DNA of 47,790 nucleotides from contig NZ_FMWS01000009.1 of assembly GCF_900103255.1 (NCBI RefSeq), positions 1-47,790 on the forward strand. The letters are read 5' to 3'. The notes beneath the pieces were generated by a model. That model worked only from the letters and a program-made list of their open reading frames with translations. It did no database searches and was not told the DNA's origin. The translations under genes and the position numbers were made by a program. Source of the stretch: Gilliamella bombi. GTDB lineage: Bacteria; Pseudomonadota; Gammaproteobacteria; Enterobacterales; Orbaceae. Shown here piece by piece: positions 35,010 to 45,036 of this stretch (position 1 is the stretch's first letter; every line of letters begins with the position of its first letter).

Positions 35010-36521
35010 TTAGAAATTTCCAAAAAAATCTTTTTTATCTAGTAATTGTCCATTTACCTTTACGCTTTGATTGCCTTTTGTATACTCCACATTAGAATAG
35101 ATACCTTCTGTTTGATCTTTATTAAAGATAAAAAATGGTGATCTACTAAAAAACATTTTGGCATTGTTTTTTATTACAGCGCTTTCTTTTGCAATTTGTT
35201 CTGATGTAACTTGCTTAGTGTTAGGGTTTTGGATTTGTGCGGACAAACTAGCTAAAACATCAAACGGAGCTTCGAGATTGAATTTAAGTGTATTTATTTT
35301 GTCATAGTTTTCTACATCAGTATTTGAGCTATTTATTTCTGATATATTAAACAATAAGTTAACATTAATGTCGCCACTAGCATTGTGCCAATTCAATTTA
35401 TTTAACGAAAATTCAATATTGTGTTTGTCGCTCTCACTTATGTCAGGATCAGTTGTTTCAAAGTGAGGATCGAAAAATTGTCTACCAACCCCTTTGAAGT
35501 CAATATCAAATGATCCACTACCTAGATTTTGTTGACCGTAAATAATCGAACCAATACGACTTACAAGCGAACCTTCAATTGTATTATTGCTGTCATTTAA
35601 GATATTTTTTTGACTCATCACAATTTTGTCAATAATCACTGATTCGTTTTTCGGTGTGGATGATTTGAAATTTAATGTAATTTTATCAATACTGCTTTGC
35701 TCATCAATATTTCGATTTTTGTAGTTAGCACGACCTTTTGATTTTAAGTTGTCAATATTAAAATTCCCTTTTGAAAGATAGCTATCAAAACTGTAGTTAA
35801 TATTGCCAATATTAAATTCATAATCGATGTCTTCTGTGGTAGTCAGTGGCTTTAATGACAGTTTAAAGTCATCAAAGTTAAAATGATGGGTATCGTCAGA
35901 AAGAAAAACTAATTTATCCAGTTTGATTTCAGCCTTGATGTCAGAACCATCGGTATAGCTACTAAAGGTATAACTGCCGTTACTGATATCTAAGATACTA
36001 TCATGAATGGTTGGGATTTCGTTTTGCGAGGCTTTAATCGCTTTGCTTGCTAGTTTAACGGTAATATATTCGTCATAACTCACGCTTGTATGTCCACTAA
36101 TAAACGGTCGATTGCCCGCTAGTTTCCACAGTGTTGGATTTGCTTGTTGACTCATTTCATATTGTAACCAAGCCAATTGTGGGGAAAAAGTCCCTTTTGC
36201 AAGCGCAGCAATAGGAAAAGGACCATGATGGATAGTGACATCGTCATCAAATAAGTTTTTTGGATAACTACCTTGAATAGTCGATTCACGTGGTGATACG
36301 GTCACTGTTAGATGTACTTTTGTTGAAAAAATACCTTTGTCATAATGGTTTTTAGTAACGGAAAATGTGAAAAGATCTTGGGACAGGTTAACTTTGTTTG
36401 TGATTAGTGCTAATTGGTCATCAATATGCTCTTCAATCATATTACCGCTGTACCATGATGTACCTGCATAAGCCATACCTAATACAGCAATTATTCCTAT
36501 AGTAAGTGTGCTTTTTTTCAT
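35010..36521 (-). CDS. YdgA family protein (DUF945), paralogue 2
   Basis: 503 aa, near the E. coli YdgA length. N-terminal anchor MKKSTLTIGIIAVLGMAYAG, then DDVTIHHGPFPIAALAKG, YDEYITVKLASKAIK and the shared C-terminal half (NILNDSNNTIEGSL, IIYGQQNLGSGSFDIDFKG, NKLNWHNASGDINVNLL). Much of the protein is plainly alignable with paralogue 1. It lies 36 bases past the mfd stop, so it is probably read from mfd or from a promoter inside it. Envelope location is inferred from the anchor; role unknown. Confidence 0.87.
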   Translation of the reverse strand: MKKSTLTIGIIAVLGMAYAGTSWYSGNMIEEHIDDQLALITNKVNLSQDLFTFSVTKNHYDKGIFSTKVHLTVTVSPRESTIQGSYPKNLFDDDVTIHHGPFPIAALAKGTFSPQLAWLQYEMSQQANPTLWKLAGNRPFISGHTSVSYDEYITVKLASKAIKASQNEIPTIHDSILDISNGSYTFSSYTDGSDIKAEIKLDKLVFLSDDTHHFNFDDFKLSLKPLTTTEDIDYEFNIGNINYSFDSYLSKGNFNIDNLKSKGRANYKNRNIDEQSSIDKITLNFKSSTPKNESVIIDKIVMSQKNILNDSNNTIEGSLVSRIGSIIYGQQNLGSGSFDIDFKGVGRQFFDPHFETTDPDISESDKHNIEFSLNKLNWHNASGDINVNLLFNISEINSSNTDVENYDKINTLKFNLEAPFDVLASLSAQIQNPNTKQVTSEQIAKESAVIKNNAKMFFSRSPFFIFNKDQTEGIYSNVEYTKGNQSVKVNGQLLDKKDFFGNF

Positions 36522-36557
36522 TGTGGCTCTCTTAGTCGTTTATTGTAATTATAGTTA

Positions 36558-39500
36558 TCATTCTTGATGACTTGCAAAATCAGACAACAAATTTTTAATA
36601 TATTCAATGCGATCGATTCGTTGCAATTCTGATTTTTGTAATTTTAATCGATTTGAACTTTCTAAGCGATAATTTTTTGGTTCTTTTTGAATTATTTCAA
36701 TTAAGTAATCGACTGACACCTTATTATTATTACCGAATTCAATATAACCGCCTTTTTCACCAAATTCAATCTTAGTAATGCCTAATTGAGTTGCGTGATA
36801 ACGGATTTTGGTAGTTTCTAGTAAAAAAAGCACTGCATCGGGCAATTTACCAAAACGATCTCGCATTTCAACTTGAATATCGGTGAGTTCGATAAGATCG
36901 GTGATACTCGCAATACGTTTATATAGTGATAAACGTGTATTAACATCGGGAATAAAATCATCAGGAATAAGTGTTGGTAAGCGTAACTCAATTTCTGTTT
37001 GTTGATTATTGAGTAATGATTCTAGTGTTGGTTCTTTGCCTTCTTTTAGTGACTTAACAGCGTCATCAAGCAGTTCAATATAAAGATTAAAGCCGATAGT
37101 TTCGATTTGACCACTTTGATCACTGCCAAGCAGCTCGCCAGCACCACGAATTTCAAGATCGTGTGTGGCTAGAGCAAAACCTGCACCTAAATCTTCAAGT
37201 GAGGCAATTGCTTCTAGGCGTTTTTTTGCATCTTTAGTGAGTAATTTAGGATGTGGAGTTAATAGATAAGCATAAGCCTGATGATAAGAACGTCCAACTC
37301 GTCCTCTGAGCTGATGTAACTGGGCTAAACCAAATTTATCGGCACGATCAATGATAATGGTATTGGCATTAGGAATGTCGATACCAGTTTCAACAATGGT
37401 TGTACAAACAAGTATGTTAAAACGTTGATGATGAAAGTCATTCATTACGCGCTCTAAGTCGCGTTCATGCATTTGCCCATGACCAATGGTAATTCGCGCT
37501 TCGGGCACCAGCTCTGCCAGTTTTTCGCTTACTTTTTCGATATCAGAAATATCATTGTGTAAGTAATAAATCTGACCACCACGTAAAATTTCACGCAAAA
37601 TGGCTTCTCTAATCACGAGATCATCATATTCTCTAACAAAGGTTTTCACTGCTAAACGGCGAGCTGGAGGAGTCGCAATAATAGAAAGATCCCGCATACC
37701 ACTCATTGCCATGTTGAGGGTTCTTGGAATTGGCGTTGCGGTTAGTGTTAGAATATCAATGTTTGCTCGCATTGCTTTAATTCGTTCTTTTTGGCGGACG
37801 CCAAAACGATGTTCTTCATCAACAATCAACAGGCCTAAATCTTTCCATTTGATATCTTCTTGTAACAATTTATGTGTGCCAATTACAATATCAATTTTGC
37901 CTTCACCAAGAGCTTCTATAATACTTTTTTGTTGTTTGGCGGTTTTGAATCGAGACAGGCTTTCTATGCGAATTGGCCAGTTTGCAAAGCGATCACAAAA
38001 GCTTTCGTAATGTTGTTCTGCAAGTAAAGTTGTAGGAACTAAAACTGCTGTTTGTTTATGATTAATAACGGCTAAAAAAGCAGCTCGGATCGCTACTTCT
38101 GTTTTACCAAATCCAACATCACCACAGACTAATCTATCCATGGCATAAGGAGAGCACATATCGCCAATTACTGCCCCAATGGCATTTTGTTGATCATCAG
38201 TTTCTTGATAAGGAAACCCTTGGCAAAATAGTTCATACTGCTCTCGGTCTTGTTTAAATTCAAATCCGGGTTTACTTTCACGTTCAGCGTAAATATCTAG
38301 TAATTCAGCTGCAACATCTCGTACTTTTTCGGCCGCTTTTTGCCGTGCTTTGCTCCATGCATCAGTACCTAATTTATTCAATGGTGCGTTCTCTTCATCG
38401 CCACCAGAATAACGGCTAATTAGATTTAATGATGAAACAGGAACATAAAGCTTGGTGTCATTAGCATATAATAGAATAAGATATTCAGCCGTAATCCCAC
38501 CTGTTTCTAATGAGGTAAGTCCTGCATATCGACCAACGCCATGTTCTAAATGGACAACGGGTTTGCCGGGTGTTAGCTCAGCTAAACTACGAATAAGTGA
38601 ATCAGTATTGATAGCTTGTTTATTTTCTTTTTTGCGACGAACTACTCGTCGTCCTAATAGCTCATTTTCAGTAATAAAGGCAAAATTATCTTGCTGATTG
38701 ATAAAGCCCTGTTCACTAGCTCCAACGATTAAATAAAATCGGCTATCACTGTTTTTTCTTTCATCAAGTAAATTGATGGTAGTGGGATGAATACGAATTC
38801 GTCCAAGAATTTCTTGTAAAGCCTCTTTGCGTCCTTCTGATTCAACCGAAAAGATGATTGTTCCTGCAAAATTTTCAACAAATTTTTGAAATTGCAAATA
38901 AGGATCTTTTTGTTGGATCTCAATAGCAATATTAGGTAATGCTACATAAGGCAAATTAACGTTTTTATTTGATTCAATCGTTATTGCATGCGATAAAACC
39001 ATTCTTGGGTAGTTTTTGAAATTGGCAAAAATCTCGTCAGTTTTAGACCAAATAACATTTGGTGCAAGTAATGGTCGCATAGGATCGACTTTGCGACTTT
39101 CATAACGTTGGGTAATATCTTGCCAATATTTGTTAGCACATTGCTCAATATTAACTGTATTGATAATTAAGCTATTTGTTAAAAAATAAGAAAATAGAGG
39201 TGTTAATGGTTCGTTAAAAAACAGTGCTTGCCAATATTCAATACCGGTTGGCAAAATATTTTTACTAACTTGTTGATAGATGCTTTCTGAGTCTAATCTA
39301 ACCTCAAATTGTTCTCGCCATTGACTACGAAACAACTCAATAGCTGTTTTATCGAAAGGAAACTCATGGGCTGGTAGCAATTGTATTTCAGCAATTTCAC
39401 CAAAGGTACGTTGAGTTTCGACATCAAAAGTACGGATACTGTCGATTTCATCATCAAAAAAATCGATGCGATAAGGCTTATCACTGCCCATGGGGTAGAT

Positions 39501-40016
39501 ATCAAAAAGTGCTCCACGAGTAGCATATTCGCCATGCTCCATAACTTGGCTGACTGAACGATAGCCAGCAGTTTCAAGTTGAAGGCGTAAATGTTCTCGG
39601 CTAATTTGTAAGCCTTTTTTCATCATAAAAACATGTCCACCCAAATAACTTTGTGGACAGACTTTTTGCATTAAGGTATTAATGGGTAAAATTAACGCCC
39701 CTTTGGTTAAATGTCCAAGATGATAAAGGCAAGATAAGCGTTCTGATACGATATCTTGATGAGGAGAAAAGCTGTCATAAGGCAATGTTTCCCAATCTGG
39801 AAAGATAATAGAAGGGAAGGATGTAAACTGCTTTAGTTCTTCATGAATGCGCGAAGTTTGTTGCATATCATCAGTGACAATCACAACTATACCTTCATGT
39901 GCATCTATAGCTTGAGCGCAAAATTGTGATAAGGAAGAGCCAACTAGCTGCCCAATTTGCTTTACTTCACCTGATTTTTGAGGAATTAAGTTTGAAATAT
40001 TAACTGTTTTAGACAT
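36558..40016 (-). CDS. mfd: Transcription-repair coupling factor Mfd
   Basis: 1152-aa SF2 translocase that removes stalled RNA polymerase and recruits UvrA. In order: UvrB-homology region (domains 1-3; LPYDSFSPHQDIVSERL near residue 60), RNA-polymerase-interaction domain (PVVHLEHGVGRYAGL, near residue 480), translocase with Walker A GDVGFGKTE (about residue 636) and DEEH (about residue 732), TRG-type QLRGRVGRS, and a C-terminal D7. Complete and typical. Its 3' end was duplicated together with ydgA (34733). Divergent from lolC. Confidence 0.97.
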   Translation of the reverse strand: MSKTVNISNLIPQKSGEVKQIGQLVGSSLSQFCAQAIDAHEGIVVIVTDDMQQTSRIHEELKQFTSFPSIIFPDWETLPYDSFSPHQDIVSERLSCLYHLGHLTKGALILPINTLMQKVCPQSYLGGHVFMMKKGLQISREHLRLQLETAGYRSVSQVMEHGEYATRGALFDIYPMGSDKPYRIDFFDDEIDSIRTFDVETQRTFGEIAEIQLLPAHEFPFDKTAIELFRSQWREQFEVRLDSESIYQQVSKNILPTGIEYWQALFFNEPLTPLFSYFLTNSLIINTVNIEQCANKYWQDITQRYESRKVDPMRPLLAPNVIWSKTDEIFANFKNYPRMVLSHAITIESNKNVNLPYVALPNIAIEIQQKDPYLQFQKFVENFAGTIIFSVESEGRKEALQEILGRIRIHPTTINLLDERKNSDSRFYLIVGASEQGFINQQDNFAFITENELLGRRVVRRKKENKQAINTDSLIRSLAELTPGKPVVHLEHGVGRYAGLTSLETGGITAEYLILLYANDTKLYVPVSSLNLISRYSGGDEENAPLNKLGTDAWSKARQKAAEKVRDVAAELLDIYAERESKPGFEFKQDREQYELFCQGFPYQETDDQQNAIGAVIGDMCSPYAMDRLVCGDVGFGKTEVAIRAAFLAVINHKQTAVLVPTTLLAEQHYESFCDRFANWPIRIESLSRFKTAKQQKSIIEALGEGKIDIVIGTHKLLQEDIKWKDLGLLIVDEEHRFGVRQKERIKAMRANIDILTLTATPIPRTLNMAMSGMRDLSIIATPPARRLAVKTFVREYDDLVIREAILREILRGGQIYYLHNDISDIEKVSEKLAELVPEARITIGHGQMHERDLERVMNDFHHQRFNILVCTTIVETGIDIPNANTIIIDRADKFGLAQLHQLRGRVGRSYHQAYAYLLTPHPKLLTKDAKKRLEAIASLEDLGAGFALATHDLEIRGAGELLGSDQSGQIETIGFNLYIELLDDAVKSLKEGKEPTLESLLNNQQTEIELRLPTLIPDDFIPDVNTRLSLYKRIASITDLIELTDIQVEMRDRFGKLPDAVLFLLETTKIRYHATQLGITKIEFGEKGGYIEFGNNNKVSVDYLIEIIQKEPKNYRLESSNRLKLQKSELQRIDRIEYIKNLLSDFASHQE

Positions 40017-40165
40017 GATGAGTTCGTTGATGTCGCTGAAAATTTATTGTCAGATTATAACGTAAGTATGAGGTTGTTTTCTATAACTGTTTAATCCTGT
40101 ATGATAAGCACCTTGCATTTAACTAGCAAAACTTTGTAAAAAAGTTTCAGGTAATATATACGTTT

Positions 40166-41377
40166 ATGTCAAAAATATTTCGTCCATTAGTATTTTTTAT
40201 TGGTTTGCGCTATGTATACGGGCAAAAAACGGATGGGTTTGGTCGCTTTGTATCATGGTTGTCGATGATTGGGATTATGTTAGGTTCAATTGGTCTAATT
40301 GTGGTCTTATCAGTCATGAACGGGCTTGAAGATCAGATGCAAAGTAGTATTTTAAAGTTTTTACCTCAAGCCCAGATCACAACACCACAAGGTAGGATAG
40401 ATCCTAAGGTCATTACTCGTGAGCAATTTAATCAGATTCAAGGTGTTAATCGTATTAGTTCTTTGGTGTCGAGTGATGTGGTTTTGCAAAGTGAGCAAAG
40501 TATCACTGTAAGTACACTAATGGGCATTAACCCAGAAGATGATGATCCTATTAATGATTATATCTATAGTGGATCGTTCTTAGATCTTCAAGCAGGGCAA
40601 TACAATGTTATCATAGGGCAAACGTTAGCTAATCAATTAGGTGTAACCGTTGGCGATAAAATACGTTTAATGGTAACAGATGCAAGTCAAATTACCCCAG
40701 TTGGGCGTATACCTTCCCAGCGTTTATTTAATATTGTAGGACTGTTTACGGTTAACCACGATATCAATCAAACGCTTATTTATGTCAATCAATCTGACGC
40801 TAAAAACTTATTACGTTATCCTCCTAATATGATTAGCAGTTGGCGCCTATTTTTAGATAAACCACTTGATATTGCCTCGATAACCAATACCCCATTACCT
40901 GAAGGATTAGTCTTTAAAGATTGGCGAGCTAAACGCGGTGAATTATTTCAAGCCATTAAAATGGAAAAAAATGTCATGGGATTACTTATTAGCCTGATTG
41001 TGATTGTTGCGGCTTTTAACATTATTACTTCATTAAGCTTGTTGGTGATGGAAAAGCAAGGCGAAGTCGCTATTTTAAAAACACAAGGTCTGTCTCGCTT
41101 TAAAATTATGTTAATTTTTATTATTCAAGGTGCAAGTTCAGGAATAATTGGCACGTTATTAGGTAGCGCCTTAGGACTGCTACTTGCTATTAACTTAAAC
41201 GAAATCATGCAATTGTTAGGTTTATCTTTAGCTGGTATCTTGCTACCTTCATTGGTTGAACCATCGCAAATTATTTTAATTATTATTGGATTGCTTATGT
41301 TATCGCTAATTTCAACACTTTATCCTGCATATCGTGCAGCCAATATTCAACCTGCCGAGGCTTTACGTTATGAATAA
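40166..41377 (+). CDS. lolC: Lipoprotein-releasing ABC permease LolC
   Basis: 403-aa inner-membrane subunit of LolCDE, which extracts outer-membrane lipoproteins and hands them to LolA. One N-terminal membrane segment, a long periplasmic domain (about 50-260), then three membrane segments, the MacB/LolC topology. Starts [37 protein letters not shown], as in E. coli LolC. Its stop overlaps the lolD start by 8 bases. Confidence 0.95.
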   Translation: MSKIFRPLVFFIGLRYVYGQKTDGFGRFVSWLSMIGIMLGSIGLIVVLSVMNGLEDQMQSSILKFLPQAQITTPQGRIDPKVITREQFNQIQGVNRISSLVSSDVVLQSEQSITVSTLMGINPEDDDPINDYIYSGSFLDLQAGQYNVIIGQTLANQLGVTVGDKIRLMVTDASQITPVGRIPSQRLFNIVGLFTVNHDINQTLIYVNQSDAKNLLRYPPNMISSWRLFLDKPLDIASITNTPLPEGLVFKDWRAKRGELFQAIKMEKNVMGLLISLIVIVAAFNIITSLSLLVMEKQGEVAILKTQGLSRFKIMLIFIIQGASSGIIGTLLGSALGLLLAINLNEIMQLLGLSLAGILLPSLVEPSQIILIIIGLLMLSLISTLYPAYRAANIQPAEALRYE

Positions 41378-42074
41378 TTCACAAATATTACTAAGTGCCA
41401 AAAATCTTTATAAAACTTATAACGAAGGCAAAATGGTGACCGAGGTTTTAAAAAATGTCTCGTTTGACATTTATTCACAATCATTACTCGCCATTATAGG
41501 TAGTTCAGGATCAGGTAAAAGCACTTTACTGCATTTGCTTGGTGGCTTAGATAATCCCACATCTGGCGAAATTATTTTTAAATCACATCAGTTAAATCAA
41601 TTATCTGAACAAGAAAAGGCACGTCTACGCAATCAAGAAATTGGCTTTGTTTACCAATTTCACCACCTATTGCCTGACTTTACCGCGCTTGAAAATGTAG
41701 CCATGCCACTATTAATTGGCGGCGTTTTACCCAACGAAGCTAAAAAACGGGCTATGGCAATGCTAGAGTCGGTTAATTTAGTCAAACGAGCAAATCATCG
41801 TCCTTCCGAGTTGTCTGGTGGAGAACGCCAACGAGTGGCAATAGGGCGTGCATTAATTAATAACCCCGCTTTAGTAATGGCTGATGAGCCAACAGGTAAC
41901 CTTGATAAATCAACAGCCGATTCTATTTTTGAGCTACTGATTAAATTAAATCGTGAACACGGAACTGCGTTTTTGGTTGTTACACATGATCTTGAGCTTG
42001 CCAATAAACTTGATAAACAAATGGTGATGAGAGATGGTCAACTTTCTGATAGCGCATCATCAGATAACAATTAA
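41370..42074 (+). CDS. lolD: Lipoprotein-releasing ABC ATPase LolD
   Basis: 234-aa ATPase of LolCDE. Walker [10 protein letters not shown]-loop [16 protein letters not shown] signature LSGGERQR, Walker [14 protein letters not shown], switch His in VTHD. I start at ATG 41370 (MNNSQILLS), overlapping lolC; a GTG 36 bases earlier lies inside the lolC end and is rejected. Middle gene of the lolCDE operon. Confidence 0.96.
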   Translation: MNNSQILLSAKNLYKTYNEGKMVTEVLKNVSFDIYSQSLLAIIGSSGSGKSTLLHLLGGLDNPTSGEIIFKSHQLNQLSEQEKARLRNQEIGFVYQFHHLLPDFTALENVAMPLLIGGVLPNEAKKRAMAMLESVNLVKRANHRPSELSGGERQRVAIGRALINNPALVMADEPTGNLDKSTADSIFELLIKLNREHGTAFLVVTHDLELANKLDKQMVMRDGQLSDSASSDNN

Positions 42075-42086
42075 TGGATAATTAAT

Positions 42087-43325
42087 ATGAATTTATCTTT
42101 AATTACCGCCATAAAATTTCGAAAAGGGCGTCGTAAAAGTGGTATGGTGTCATTAATTTCGATTATCTCAACACTCAGCATTGCTATTGGTATTGCGGCA
42201 TTAATTATTGGCTTAAGTGCCATGAATGGCTTTGAGCGTGAATTACACAATCGAGTGTTATCGGTAGTGCCACATGGACAATTCTATCCAAAATACGGCA
42301 ATTTAGATAATTGGCAACACGTTCAACAAGAACTTAAAGACAATAGTAATATTGTATCAGCCTTACCATTTGTTAATTTTACTGGATTAATTGAAAACGG
42401 TAGTAAGCTTGGTGCAGTACAAGTACAAGGTCTTGACCCTGAACAAGAAATGCAATTTAGTTCACTACCGAATTATGTACTGAATAAAAAATGGCAAGAT
42501 TTTAAGCCCGATAGTCAACAAATTATTATTGGTGCTGGGCTTGCTAAAAATTTATCAGTGAGTGAAGGGGGATGGGTTTCTTTATTAATTCCTGTTTCGA
42601 GTAGTCCAAATCAACTCAAACCACCTAAAAGAGTCCGTTTGCAAGTAGTAGGGATTTTAGAATTAAGTGGCAGCTTGAGTAATAATATGGCAATAATTCC
42701 ATTAACAGATGCGCAGAAATTACTAAATATGGGCGATAGCGTTACAGGCGTTATGGTAAATGTAAAAGACGTTTATCAATCCAATAACCTTATTGGTCAA
42801 GCAGCATTAGGGCTTGACGAAGATCTGTTATTTAATAGCTGGGAACAGACGTTTGGCTTTATGTATCGTGATATTCAAATGATTAGGCAAATCATGTATC
42901 TGGCCATGATTGTGGTCATTGGCGTGGCTTGTTTTAATATTGTATCCACTTTAGTCATTGCCGTAAAAGATAAACAGCGTGATATTGCCATATTAAAGAC
43001 CCTAGGCGCAACTAATCGTTTAATCAAACATATTTTTATATGGTATGGGGTGATTTCAGGGTTAATTGGCAGTCTAATTGGAGTTATTTTAGGCGTAATA
43101 CTGTCATGGCAACTTTCTAACATCATGGGCTTTATTGAGTCATTAATGGGGCATAAAATCTTAAATAGCAATATCTATTTTATCGATTTTTTACCATCCG
43201 AAATTCATCTGTTTGATGTGGTGATAGTGTTTATAACTGCCATGTTACTTAGCTTAATTGCTAGCTATTATCCAGCTAAACGTGCTTGTAAGATTGAGCC
43301 TGCACGGATTTTAAATAGCTTTTAA
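42087..43325 (+). CDS. lolE: Lipoprotein-releasing ABC permease LolE
   Basis: 412-aa second permease of LolCDE with the same layout as LolC: N-terminal membrane segment, large periplasmic domain, three C-terminal segments (from about residue 270). 12 bases after lolD. Its last codons lie in an 11-bp tandem repeat TTTTAAATAGC (43309-43330) that supplies the stop, a small recent slippage event. Confidence 0.95.
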   Translation: MNLSLITAIKFRKGRRKSGMVSLISIISTLSIAIGIAALIIGLSAMNGFERELHNRVLSVVPHGQFYPKYGNLDNWQHVQQELKDNSNIVSALPFVNFTGLIENGSKLGAVQVQGLDPEQEMQFSSLPNYVLNKKWQDFKPDSQQIIIGAGLAKNLSVSEGGWVSLLIPVSSSPNQLKPPKRVRLQVVGILELSGSLSNNMAIIPLTDAQKLLNMGDSVTGVMVNVKDVYQSNNLIGQAALGLDEDLLFNSWEQTFGFMYRDIQMIRQIMYLAMIVVIGVACFNIVSTLVIAVKDKQRDIAILKTLGATNRLIKHIFIWYGVISGLIGSLIGVILGVILSWQLSNIMGFIESLMGHKILNSNIYFIDFLPSEIHLFDVVIVFITAMLLSLIASYYPAKRACKIEPARILNSF

Positions 43326-43343
43326 ATAGCTTTTGTATAAATT

Positions 43344-43375
43344 AGGCGCTGTTTAATGATAATCAGCGCCTTTTT
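43344..43375. terminator. Shared terminator between lolE and the rhomboid gene
   Basis: AGGCGCTG (43344-43351), 12-nt loop, CAGCGCCT (43364-43371), TTTT. It lies between convergent genes; the T-tract favours the lol operon. Confidence 0.9.
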
Positions 43376-43379
43376 ATTA

Positions 43380-44111
43380 TTAATAATAGACATAATAACC
43401 ATTAGGTAAAGCATAGTGCATATATTGCACATAGATCCCCAATGCAGTCACAATAAATACAAGACCAATAATAAGTAGAGTTAACTTACTTGGGTATTTG
43501 AACATTTTAATACATAACGAAACAGCCCCACCAAGTACAAAACCAGCACAAGCACCACCAATATGCGCCATATTATCGATAGATGGCAATAACCCTAACC
43601 CAGCAGTTAATACTAAACTCACCAGCATTGCTTTGACTGGCATTTCTTGTATATTGGTTTTAAACACCAAACAATAAGCCAACAATGCGGTAATAATACC
43701 CAAAATAGCACCCGAGGCACCACAGCTAATCACATTTTGATTGATGGTGGCAATATCGCTTGATAAGCTTCCTACTAGCCCTGAAAAAAAGTAAATGCCA
43801 ACAAAAGCAAGGCAAGGAATGCGCTGTTCTAAAATAGGACCAATGCTCCATAATGCCAGCATATTCATAGCTAAATGAGTAAAACTGACATGCATAAATA
43901 AATTAGTAAACATGCGCCAATATTGGCCAGAAAAAGTTAACTCCGCAACATCGGCTCCCCAATCAATCAAAAAATGATTTTCATATAATGGCGAAAACCC
44001 ACGGCTATCAACTAGCCGAAATGCAAAAAAACACAGAATATTGATTACTACCAGCGTTGTTGTGATTTTAGATTGACTGGCGTAATATTTAATATCATTA
44101 AAGGTGCTCAT
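43380..44111 (-). CDS. Rhomboid family intramembrane serine protease
   Basis: 243-aa membrane protein with about six or seven hydrophobic segments. Catalytic dyad Ser133 in CGASGAILG (GxSG motif) and His183 in MAHIGGACAGF; the early HVSFTHLAMNMLAL has the conserved H-x-x-x-N region that lines the oxyanion site. It lacks the N-terminal cytosolic domain of E. coli GlpG and is not next to glpR or glpE, so I do not call it GlpG. Substrate unknown. Confidence 0.9.
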   Translation of the reverse strand: MSTFNDIKYYASQSKITTTLVVINILCFFAFRLVDSRGFSPLYENHFLIDWGADVAELTFSGQYWRMFTNLFMHVSFTHLAMNMLALWSIGPILEQRIPCLAFVGIYFFSGLVGSLSSDIATINQNVISCGASGAILGIITALLAYCLVFKTNIQEMPVKAMLVSLVLTAGLGLLPSIDNMAHIGGACAGFVLGGAVSLCIKMFKYPSKLTLLIIGLVFIVTALGIYVQYMHYALPNGYYVYY

Positions 44112-44154
44112 TAAAAATCCTTTTGAATAGGTAAATTTTATCGATAGAGGTCAG

Positions 44155-44649
44155 TTAATCTAACCGTTTACCTAATATCACTAAATCACGCTGAACATTA
44201 TCTAATTCAGCAATTTTTGGAAGAAGCCCCCATTGTTGATACTGCATTTTTTTAAATAAATTAACACTAGGTAAGTTATGTCGAAACACATAGCTAAAAA
44301 TTGCCTCAATTCCAGCTTGTTTAGCAAATTGTTCAATTTTATCCACCATAAATTGACCAATTTTTTTGCCACGAAAATCTTGATGAAGATATAAGCTAAT
44401 CTCAACGGTTTTATAAAAAGCGGGGCGACCATAAAACGAAGATAAACTAATCCAACCACAAGGTTTATCTTGATATTTAATTAACCAAAGTGGACGATTG
44501 TTAGGGTTATGCTGGTAAAACCATTCCAATCGACTTTCAACAGAAACAGGTACTGTATCGGCAGTAACTTGGCGACCAGCAATTGTTGAATTATAAACAT
44601 CAACAATAAATGGTAAATCTTCTAATGTAGCATCGTGGTAAGTAATCAT
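44155..44649 (-). CDS. GNAT N-acetyltransferase, phosphinothricin-acetyltransferase-like
   Basis: 164-aa acetyl-CoA-dependent transferase. Opening ITYHDATLEDLPFIVDVYNS and middle WISLSSFYGRPAFYKTVEISLYLHQDFRGKKIG hold the GNAT acetyl-CoA loop (DFRGKKIG), followed by the C-terminal NLPSVNLFKKMQY. The layout is that of Pat/Bar-type and YncA-type enzymes. Substrate not predictable; 44 bases upstream of the rhomboid gene on the same strand, so cotranscribed, with no clear functional link. Confidence 0.85.
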   Translation of the reverse strand: MITYHDATLEDLPFIVDVYNSTIAGRQVTADTVPVSVESRLEWFYQHNPNNRPLWLIKYQDKPCGWISLSSFYGRPAFYKTVEISLYLHQDFRGKKIGQFMVDKIEQFAKQAGIEAIFSYVFRHNLPSVNLFKKMQYQQWGLLPKIAELDNVQRDLVILGKRLD

Positions 44650-45036
44650 TTTTTTTTGCTTTAAGTGGTTTAAAGTGAAATTATTGTAATTTTATTATTG
44701 TTTATTGGCAATAAAGCATATTTTTTATAGTGAGAAAAATACAGCGTAGAAATGGTTAAATAAAAAATATAGTAAAGTTTTTTATTTTATTTTATTTTTT
44801 GTTGTTTTTAGCCAAAAACACCACCAAGACCATTTCCAAAAGCATACCAACAAAAACTTAATTTTATTTATTTAACAAAAAATTACAAATTTTTAACAAA
44901 AAACTAGTGAATTTCCATTTAATAGATTATAATTCCACCGCTTTTAATGCAAGGGAGTGCTCATTAGCTGAGGAATATGAGGAATAATTATAAAAAATAA
45001 AATTAGAACAATAATTTAAATGGTTGAATAATCGTT
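44650..45036. other. Upstream region of the second lectin-like gene
   Basis: About 390 very AT-rich bases with homopolymeric T and A stretches. A good -10 (TATAAT, 44928-44933) lies about 105 bases before the ATG, with only a weak -35 (TAGTGA, 44905). Unlike the 13.6- and 47.4-kb loci, it shares little with their duplicated upstream DNA. Confidence 0.45.
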